Shown: positions 49,663 through 64,000 of the stretch, in pieces
Position numbering within the stretch: position 1 is the stretch's first letter
Layout: each line of letters begins with the position of its first letter
Source: Hyperoplus lanceolatus
Taxonomy: Eukaryota; Chordata; Actinopteri; Uranoscopiformes; Ammodytidae
DNA: 64,000 nt
Direction: 5' to 3'
Assembly: GCA_026929865.2 (NCBI GenBank)
Contig: CM049410.1
Span: 16,542,001-16,606,000, forward strand
Program-made: the position numbers and the translations under genes
Notes under the pieces: generated by a model
What the model was told of the DNA's origin: nothing
The model's input: only the letters and a program-made list of their open reading frames with translations
The model's database searches: none

Positions 49663-50469
49663 AAAATGTTTAAATAAAAATATAAAATATCACAATTTCA
49701 ATGATTCTGTGTTTGTGGTTCCCAGAAGAACAAACTATTTTCAGCAGTTACTTATATGCTAACATGCAATACAATAAATACACTTTTTACTCTTTAACAT
49801 ATACAAATCACAATATTGAACAAAATGCAAGAAAAATGGGAAAATAAGAACCAAATATATAGTGTTTTATATTTACTACTACACAAACACATTTACACAA
49901 TAACATAAAATAAACAATAAATGTGTCTCCAGGTGCACTCAGTCACAAAGTGCATTAACATGGAATATGGTTTTGATTTGGGGAATTACAAATGCATTGA
50001 TCATCAATCTGTGGGATTGATACACATGTGAGCAAAGGAAAAAGTTTCAATCCCATTAACTAACCTCCGGTTTAAAGCATCTATGGTTTGTACATTCAGT
50101 ATTTAAGGATATGATGCGTGCAACTCAACTCTCTCAGGAAGATAAAAATATTATTTTCTGGAAAACAAGAAACAAAGTGAAACCTTTTATATTCTACAAT
50201 CATGTTAAATATGGGATGTAAGCTATTACACCATTAAATAAATCCATATACACACCTGGAATCAGAGGGACGCAGCAGTTATAGGGATACAGGGTCTAAT
50301 TTGTTGAGACAACGTGCAAGATAACAGATTACTGCTTCAGAGGTTTTAAATGGAGTGGGGTCAAGAGCCAATTACAGCTGCATAATGTCACACAACACTT
50401 TAACTTCAATATCACCTGCATCATAATGGAATCTGTAAGATGTCAGTTTTTCATTTTAAGGTGAAGCTG

Positions 50470-50757
50470 AGTAAGGCTGGATATCATTTAAAAACTATTT
50501 GATAATATCTAAACAGATACCTTGACCTCGATACCGGTTCCTGAACGCTACTTTTTTCCATGGTACTTTTAACAACCATGCAAATAATTGAGTGCAAAAG
50601 TAGCAATTCAGTATGTTAGGCTCCCTGACAGCGTAACCCATGTTGTACCCTAATGTGTTTTCCCTGGATGCCTCCCCCAGCACTTTCTTCGATACATATG
50701 TAGTATTTCAGTCGGTACCAAAAAGTTATCCAACTTCAATACCCAGCCCTAAAGTTG
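50470..50757. mobile_element. Teleost interspersed repeat (GATACC...GGTACC type)
   Basis: Starts AAGGCTGGATATCATTTAAA and ends CTTCAATACCCAGCCCT, which are inverted; inner GATACCTTGACCTCGATACC and TCGGTACCAAAAAG segments are typical of a common fish repeat. Confidence 0.55.
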
Positions 50758-51632
50758 AGTGCTACTTTTTAGCTTCACGATCAACCAGTCTGCTACAAGT
50801 GACTTACAAGCTAAATAATTGACTCAATGGAGCAGTACAAGCACATATAAAGTACATCAGAGCTCTTGGTTACTGTGTAGACACCACAGTACCACTCCAT
50901 ATTACAGTACTCATTACTATACAGATCCACTCTCTCTCTCTTCGCTGCATAGGTTAGGGCACCGTCACGTACACAGGGGGACTGAAACGGAGGGGTGAGA
51001 ACAGGTCGCAAAGGTCAGGAAGGCTTCACTAAAGATGAGGTAATCTCAGTCTCCGTTCTAAGGCATGTTAACAGTACAAGCAGCATTGTCTTTTTGGCAT
51101 CTTAAACATAGTGGAACACATCGATTATGGTTGCTTACAGTTGAAGCTCACACAACATAATCACCCATGCATGTACTGTAGACGTCACACATTTTAATTT
51201 TTACCGATGAAAGATTACATACTTAAAGCACAAAGTCAGGCTTATGTTCCTAGAGCACACTCACACTTTGCAATTGCCTCATCACGATGCGTTTTTATTT
51301 TAAACGCAGGGTTTGGGGGTTGGCTTTTGCTGCATATAATCCAATTCTTTTAAATAACTTATAAGCCCATTTTTCAGCAAATATTACACCTAAGCATCAG
51401 ACCAATGCCAACCATTCTTCAAATTTGTTTTTAAATGTCCGTCTACAGGAGCACACCTTAAGCGAGGCCGTCCTGCTTGTGCTCGAATATGGTCATCCCT
51501 ACAGTGCTGAAGCATGGTAAGGATTGCCTAGTGTGAGTGCACCCTAAATGCCAGTAAAGAGCAGTGGAGTTTAGCTGATAAAACACTAGATTTCTGAGAT
51601 TTTCCTTTACTTTTCATGGACTTGTTGCCTCC

Positions 51633-57821
<6,189 letters not shown>

Positions 57822-58020
57822 TTTAGACGACGGAGTTTTTACTCCTCAACTTTAACTACGTCGCCAGTTTCTGCTCCAGCTGCTTAATTTACTAACGTTG
57901 CGTGAACAACAACAAGGATCAGCACCGGAGAAACAGGTGCATCGCCATCTTGGGAAAGGATGATTCATACGTCAGACGGAGACACGTCAAGCTGACGCAA
58001 TTGGGAAAACACCGGAAGTA
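57822..58020 (-). promoter_or_regulatory. rundc1 promoter region
   Basis: On the - strand CCCAAGATGGCGATG (57942-57956) is a YY1-type AAGATGGCG motif, typical near the start of TATA-less transcripts. Further upstream ACTTCCGGTG (58010-58019) is an ETS-type site. The transcription start is probably between these and the ATG at 57821. Confidence 0.5.
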
Positions 58021-58399
58021 TAGAACGTGTTTCTTCGGAATAAAAGCATGGACCTATAAGAATAAAACCCTCTATTATTAAAAAAATAATTCGAATTTTC
58101 ATATAATGTATTATATAAATAACACAATAATATTAATTTCTCATACTTATTGTTTGCACTATATACAAACGCTTACAAAAGGAGGTAGAATCACTTTAAG
58201 AGTTTTAAGGAAGATTTTTAACATGAGCTTTCCATACAATCTTATTTAATAGGCTTTATAATTTGTTTCATTCAATTTAAACAGCTCTTTTTCTTTTATT
58301 GTTCTTTTTACCTCTAAGCATGTGTCTTGCATTATTGTAATGTGAATTTCCCCTTAGGCAATACATTTTTTTTATATAGTTTTTATCTTATTATATATA

Positions 58400-59512
58400 G
58401 GGGAGAACGGGGTAATCTGAGCCATTTTTTTTCAAGACAAAGGGCAGTGAAAATATGATTATTTAAAAAAAAGTTGTCATGTGGCTCACTTTACCCCAGC
58501 TGTGGGGTAAACTGATCCACTTGCTTTTTCCACTCTGAAACTACCATAACAACACATATTGTAACAGTAAGAATCCTGAAAGCTAGCCACACATTCCAGA
58601 ACTAATGTCGGACTAGTAAAAGAATTATGGGGTTTGGTCAATTAAGCAAAGCAAATTTTCTAAACACTTTAATAAAGTAACTCTGAACAAAATAAAATAC
58701 AACGTATTATAATTCAAAAGGTTTTAATAAGATTCAAATGAAAGATAGAACCAATTAGATTAGAACACAGTCTGGGGGTCAGAGCATAGGAAAATCAGAA
58801 CCAGCGAGAACAGCATGGGACTGAGAACACAGGAGAAGACCCAACTGGATTATAACATCAGCCTGTCATACTCTACAACTAGGCCTACTCTACATTCCAG
58901 CCCTGAAGGTTACAGGGAAAGATGAGAAGGTGCTCTTTCCGTGTGCTTGCCCCAGGTCGTCTTCCTGGTGTATTTCCTGGGCATGATGGCTTTTCTACAA
59001 TGTGTATGACATTAAAATAAAACATATGTTATGTAATATTACATCAAAATATGTTTAAGACTAAACTTAACTTGTGCCTCATGGTGGGGGAAAGTGAGAC
59101 AGTGGCTCACTTTCTCCCACAGCATTTGGCTCACTTTCCCCCACCACCACAATTTGAGAAAAAACTACCTCTCTTAGCATTTCAGGCTAATCTTCAGTTA
59201 TCAGCATCACATGGTTTCATATGTTGGTAGTTCATCAACACGTATGATAGAAGTTTTTCTAAGTGAATACATTTGCTTTGGCACAACAGTTGATTAAGTT
59301 GACAGCAAGAAAATTGACTTTTACATGCAAAATACCTATTTTGGTGAAAAAAACATGCTTACCACAGCACCATGAGGTCCTCTCTTTCATGGCCATGGGG
59401 AAATGAGAGGGGCTTGAAAACATATATCTCACATGACCACAAATGTTTTCCGTTGCCTAGATACAGGGGGTGGCTCACATTACCCGATGCCTCAGATTCC
59501 CCCGTTCTCCCC
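58400..59512. mobile_element. TA-flanked MITE-like element, complete copy 2
   Basis: Left end GGGGAGAACGGGGTAATCTG, right end CAGATTCCCCCGTTCTCCCC, flanked by TA at 58398-58399 and 59513-59514. The interior repeats GGCTCACTTT(A/C)CCCC motifs several times. No transposase frame. TA duplication suggests mobilisation by a Tc1/mariner-type transposase. Confidence 0.85.
59084..59120. repeat. Hairpin with loop inverted relative to copy 1
   Basis: GTGGGGGAAAGTGAG (59084-59098), loop ACAGTGG, CTCACTTTCTCCCAC (59106-59120; one stem mismatch). The loop is the reverse complement of the loop at 194-200. Confidence 0.9.
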
Positions 59513-60275
59513 TACATTATGATCTCTATTTTTATTTATTTTTTGTAATTGTATAATCTGAAGTTTCCATTTTCAATTTCCACAGAGCTTTACAGTTACG
59601 GCAAAGGGATAAACCAAATAATAAAATAAAGTCCCCCAAAAAATCATACGTCAAAAAAGCGTTCAAACAGCAGAACATCAACCTAAAAAGTAAAAAAAAT
59701 ACTATCGAGTCACACCAGTCTTGCTTTAAGACCTTCACTCTGTTTTATGTATTAGAAACAGGCAGTATACTCCCATATAAATGACTCGACACGTTGGAAT
59801 GTTGTAACATCAAATCTTTATTATGGAACATTTCTTTTTTGGCTAGGCCTACCTGAAGCTGCAATATAAGTATTTATCCACATTTGCCTCATACACCATG
59901 AGGCAAACGTGGAGAAATATTTATTTTGCAGCTTGTGCTTTAATTGGAAAACAATCAATGCAGAAACAAGAACAGAATCATTGTCATATTAGAATTAAAA
60001 ATTATGTTTTATAGTTTTAAATTATTCCACAAATTGAGACTGATTTTTGGCAGAACAGGGCAGCGGCAGCAAAACATTGAGTAACAGATGATTGACGGAG
60101 AGTGAATCATGTTGCATGTGGAGTGTTTCAGTAGATTATGGATGGAGTAAAGTTTCAAGTAGCAAAGTGTGAGACAACATAGGCTCATAGGTCACAGAAT
60201 ATCATAACTCCCATTCCCCTTTTCTATCATCTTCTAAAAAACAAAACACAACAAAAACAAATGCAGCAATCAACA

Positions 60276-60308
<33 letters not shown>

Positions 60309-60337
60309 TTCCCATTAGTGCAGTTAGGCTGGCTGGA
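59513..60337. other. Granulin 3' UTR and flank
   Basis: Holds AATAAA on the - strand at 59817-59822 as a candidate polyadenylation signal, and an (ATT)n run at 60276-60308. No coding sequence. Confidence 0.5.
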
Positions 60338-62128
60338 CTAAACTATTAGAGCTCTCTTTTTGTTGGCGAGGAAGACACGCCAGTTGTTCCAGTGGAGTGC
60401 AGCATCCTGGGTGCAGCCTCCATCGCGGGTGCAGGTGTATCCTGTGGGACAGCAGTGTTGCATGTCGCTGCAGCACTTCCCCTTTGGAGACGACAGAGGG
60501 AGGTACATTGTCATTCATTAGGTGCTTTAGTTAAAGAGATCCTATTATACTACTTTTCTGGTCTTAATTTCTTGTTAAAAACTGCTATAGAGCAACCTGA
60601 CACGAATCACATCACAAAAAACTATGTAGATTTCCGGGACACTCTTCCTCTTACCCTAGCGAGCACAGCAGTCTCTCTCTACACACTGCTTTGAGCTTCT
60701 CCGCCCCTACCCCCCCTGCTGTAAACCCCACTCCGTTGTGATTGGTTACCTTCCTTCCAGCAGCGTGAGATTTTCAGGAAGGTGGGGGCATGCAGCCAGA
60801 GCTTGCCTGAGCAGCATTACCATACATGGAAACATCCGGGAGCGTGACAGAAACTACCCGGAAATTTGAACAAGTTATTTCTCGACCGGCTGCCATAGTG
60901 TTTAGTGCTCTGCATAGCCACCCCAGACGGTCAGCAGGGAATACGTCGAAATGCATGTACGTAATTATTTGATACGCTAGTATGGTTAAACATGACTATA
61001 AATCATTATAACAACGTTTATAGGTCATAAAAGTCGAAAAGTATCATAGGTCCTCTTTATAAGGTTAATTGTCTTGATATGAAATCACCACCCACCCCAA
61101 AAAAAAAAAAAAAAAAAAGTTTTTTTTTAATTATATTTTTTTTTTTTTTAACATCACAGAAAGAGAAATATAGGGTTAAAAAATTACTATGATGTCTTTT
61201 ACTGTGACATCACAGTAATATTTACAAAGTCATTTTTTTAACCCTATATTTCTCTTTCTGTGATGTCACGAGAAAGAGAAATATTGGGTTAAAAAAAACA
61301 CTCTTTCTACCGTTTCTCAGGCTAGGATGAACCGATTTTAATTTTTTTTGCACATTTATACTACATAGGATCTCAGAATTCAATACACCTTCATATTCAA
61401 ACCGGTGAAGTAGGCCTTTAAGTTTAAAGCAGCAATATTACGGTATCCACTGTCATGGCTGTCCAATGAATATTTAGATAGTCAGCACCTGGTTAGCTTA
61501 GCATAAAGACTTGAAACAGTGGGAAACAGCTATCCTGGCGTTTTCTGGATCAAACAAACATGATATAATATACTATATATTAATTAGTGAGCTTTAGAGG
61601 TGTTCGTAGGTGGATTTATTAGCGATAATAACAGCTTCCTGTTTATCGCACAGACATAAGGGTGACATCAATCTTCAAACCTAACTCTCAGAAAAAAGGA
61701 AAAAAAATCATTCCAAAAAATGTAAAAATATCCCTTTAAATGTTGAAGTTATGATGATATATCATACATTAGGATATGGGCAGCAGCCCCATGCAGTAGT
61801 GGAAATCTTGCAGCAGGTCTCTCTGTCTCTGCAGCGGATTTGTTCATCACACTCGACCTCTGGCTCTATTTGAGTGAGCTGGGGCAAATGCTCGGGCAGG
61901 AACACCGGTGTTAGCGGGACACTTTGCAGCAGAATGATCTTCCAGCAGGCGTTGGTGGAGATGTTACAGGTGTAGCCCTGGGGACAGCAGTGCTCCTTAT
62001 CGGGGCAGCACACGGCCTTCAGACACAGCGTGCAACATGGTTAGTGACAGGGTTGTTACATACTCAAACACTGACACAGCTAATGCCTGCTGACAGTGCA
62101 TCTACAGTATATTTACATGCCAAAGTAG

Positions 62129-62180
<52 letters not shown>

Positions 62181-62914
62181 TGTAAAAATTTAACGGTTAG
62201 GAAAACTCAGAATTTCAAGACAACTATCTTCACAAATTTATTTGAGTTTTAAGGCTAACTACATCTCTTAAGTTTAAGGAAAACTGCATGAATATGTTAT
62301 AAGACTTCAGGTTTTGAGTGTATATATACGTATACTTAGAATAGCAAAAAGTTAAAGTTTTGCCAAACAATTAGCTGTCATATAGATAATGTCCAGGACA
62401 TGAGATACTTCACACATGATTTTAAATAGAGAATAAAAACTCTCAACTAAATTCATATGAAAAACATCCGACCCTAGCTAGTGGTTCAGTAAGTGCTAAT
62501 TTTAAGTTTTGCAACCTTAATTAATGAAAGTAGTCAAACTTAACGCAATAAACTTACGAAGATAGTTGAGATAAATACTTTAATATAGTTTACTACAAAA
62601 TTAAATGTGTTTTTAAAATAATTTTTAGGACAGCGATTTTAACTTCATTGTGTTGAAGTATACAGTGTAGCGCTCACATTTGGCAGCGGGCAGCAGGCCC
62701 AGTTGCCTGTGGCCAGCCGGCAGCAGGTGGTGTGTTCGGGACATTGACTTTGGTCGTCACACTGCTCAGCACTGGGATGGGCCTGGATGTTTGAGGTGGC
62801 TGGGAGCTTGGTGTACCACGGAATCTCCACTTCTCCTTTAATGCACGTAGTCTGGTCCTCGTTGCACTTGTAGTCTTGAGGACAGCAGTGGTTTCCATCA
62901 CGACAGCACACCGC
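60338..62914 (-). CDS. grn: Progranulin, C-terminal three exons (partial)
   Basis: Progranulin is a secreted, lysosome-targeted chain of ~6-kDa cysteine-rich granulin modules. Exons: 62678-62914, 61768-62016, 60338-60481 (TAG), all phase 0, giving 209 residues. The exons begin at the conserved PN|AVCC junction within modules: AVCCRDGNHCCPQDYKC, CPEHTTCCRLATGNWACCPL, AVCCPDKEHCCPQGYTC, RDRETCCKISTTAWGCCPYP and finally GKCCSDMQHCCPTGYTC. Linkers between modules are ~25-35 residues. The chain ends with a tail rich in Trp/Arg/Lys and finishing ALIV. Earlier exons lie beyond 62914 and probably beyond the window. Fish have more than one progranulin gene (grna, grnb and short forms), and I cannot tell which this is. 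Confidence 0.9.
60533..61062. mobile_element. MITE with AAAGAGRWCCTATKATACT ends
   Basis: TTAAAGAGATCCTATTATAC at the left and GTATCATAGGTCCTCTTTA at the right, inverted, in the last granulin intron. No coding capacity; a frequent type in fish genomes. Confidence 0.7.
61152..61297. repeat. 33-bp perfect inverted repeat with a third direct partial copy
   Basis: 61152-61184 is repeated inverted at 61234-61266 around a 49-bp loop that itself contains TTACTGTGACATCACAGTAA. A further direct partial copy is at about 61269-61297. Granulin intron. Confidence 0.85.
61450..61735. mobile_element. Common teleost interspersed repeat
   Basis: GTTAGCTTAGCATAAAGACT, GAAACAGCTATCCTGGCG and TAGTGAGCTTTAGAGGTG are hallmark segments of a repeat found across many ray-finned fishes; ends not resolved. 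Confidence 0.65.
62131..62175. repeat. (AC)n microsatellite
   Basis: Perfect AC run in a granulin intron. Confidence 0.95.
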
Positions 62915-64000
62915 CTGGTGGGGTGAGGGGGGGGGGGTGAAAGTGGCAGAGATACACTTTCACATCTTAAATCCTGTTTTCCAGTTCTTCTTTCCATTTT
63001 TTTTTTAAACACTAGCACAGCATTAATAATCTGTGATCTGTGATCTTTTTAACATGACTAGGAATGGCTCTAGTGATTTGGGCCTTTAGCTGAGAATAAA
63101 ACATTATAAAGTCAGAAGATTACACACCAGAGTGGAGATGCCACTGCAAAGGAGGAAGTATATCACCATGCAAAGTAATGATAATACTGTCATTTGTCTC
63201 TCAAGGCTTGAGAAAGTGATAACATTCAGTTAATTGCATAAACATCCTTTACTGCGAGTTGGGTTTTTTCACAGAAAAATGAGCAGAATTGTATTCAATT
63301 TGATCAATCATGATGAATATAATTATTTTCTTGGTCTGTGACACATACAGAGGGAAATATCTGTCAATTAATATGCTAAATGCTGCATTATATTCACCAG
63401 CTAATGACTTTATGTGTCTATCCCTAACCCTAATTAGGTCGTGAACAATTAGTTTTTTAGAGCTTTGACATACTGTATTATTATAGCAGCTTTACAGGAG
63501 TTATGAAACACAAAGGCCTTAAATGTAGAAGGTTTCAGCTTCTCCATTGTTCAGATTTGCCCTTTCTTTGGATTCCTCTTTGTTCTTCTTCTTTTTTTTT
63601 TACCGTTACAATGATGCAATTGTAAAATTACACATCACACTCTGGTCATCTAAAATTATTTTGTTTTGGTATTTCAAGACATTTCAAAGACTGATTAACA
63701 ATTATTTTATAAAGTTGTAAAATACCCACCTGTCAATTAAAATTAAGCATTTATGCAGAATAAATACAGAGTGAACCGTTTATAACATACAGAAGATCCA
63801 TCAGTGCATTGTGGTTTGTGAGGAGATATTCTCTGATTTTGACAAATTGATTTTGACATTCTCCAGAGTTGCTTACTCCACAATTAACACTTAACATGTG
63901 CTTGTATGTGCTTACAACTACTTTAAAGTGTGTATTGTAAACAATTTCCTCAAAGTGTATGTACTCATTATAAATGCTATACTACTATGAGATGGTAATC
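62915..64000. other. Granulin intron, to window end
   Basis: No further granulin exon was recognised. A right-end fragment of the GGTGGAGTCAGCGATTCT MITE is at about 63785-63887 (GTGAGGAGATATTCTCTGAT). Confidence 0.5.

Larger units (their letters stand above)
49049..51632. other. Region downstream of rundc1
   Basis: AT-rich without host coding sequence. Contains a (GATT)n run at 49631-49662, a repeat at about 50470-50757, and another repeat-like block at about 51230-51545 with mirrored GTGAGTGCACCC/GAGCACACTCACAC ends. The rundc1 3' UTR must lie at its right edge. Confidence 0.5.

Overview
This window is vertebrate nuclear DNA, almost certainly from a teleost fish. It has AT-rich noncoding DNA, split genes with GT-AG introns, long (CA)n/(GT)n microsatellites, and many fish-type DNA transposons (Tc1-like, hAT, piggyBac-like, numerous MITEs) and LINEs. 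I cannot name the species.

Seven host genes can be read. On the + strand are the 3' six coding exons of hsd17b14 (3090-7323) and a complete 11-exon bcat2 (8410-20467, 390 codons). On the - strand, read right to left, are the last three exons of a progranulin gene (60338-62914), a complete rundc1 (51633-57821), a complete rpl27 (35017-37334, 136 codons), a THAP-plus-DDE transposase-derived gene (30520-33196, 483 codons), and a complete ifi35-like gene (23977-28863, 368 codons). bcat2 and ifi35 converge. In human, RUNDC1-RPL27-IFI35 are neighbours on 17q21 and BCAT2-HSD17B14 are neighbours on 19q13, so the window joins two human synteny blocks, with the THAP-DDE gene inserted between rpl27 and ifi35. 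The genes do not form one pathway: branched-chain amino acid transamination (bcat2), steroid/alcohol oxidation (hsd17b14), interferon response (ifi35), the ribosome (rpl27), a RUN-domain protein (rundc1) and a secreted/lysosomal growth factor (granulin).

The rest is mostly mobile DNA. From 1 to about 2740 there is a MITE end and a piggyBac-like fold-back remnant. bcat2 intron 3 holds a LINE 3' end split by a palindromic Tc1 element. From 38307 to 49048 lies a four-layer nest: a palindromic Tc1 relic, split by a hAT element with a perfect 8-bp target duplication, split by a LINE, itself split by a second inverted copy of that LINE. A TA-flanked 1.1-kb element at 58400-59512 matches the left edge of the window.

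The observations most worth following are: (1) bcat2 intron 3 is bracketed by complementary (AC)n and (GT)n tracts right beside its splice sites; (2) the intact THAP-DDE gene has lost two of its three expected catalytic acidic residues; (3) two copies of the TA-flanked element differ by a precise inversion of a hairpin loop; (4) two unrelated Tc1 families in the window both have fold-back forms; (5) rundc1 has a candidate 9-nt microexon.
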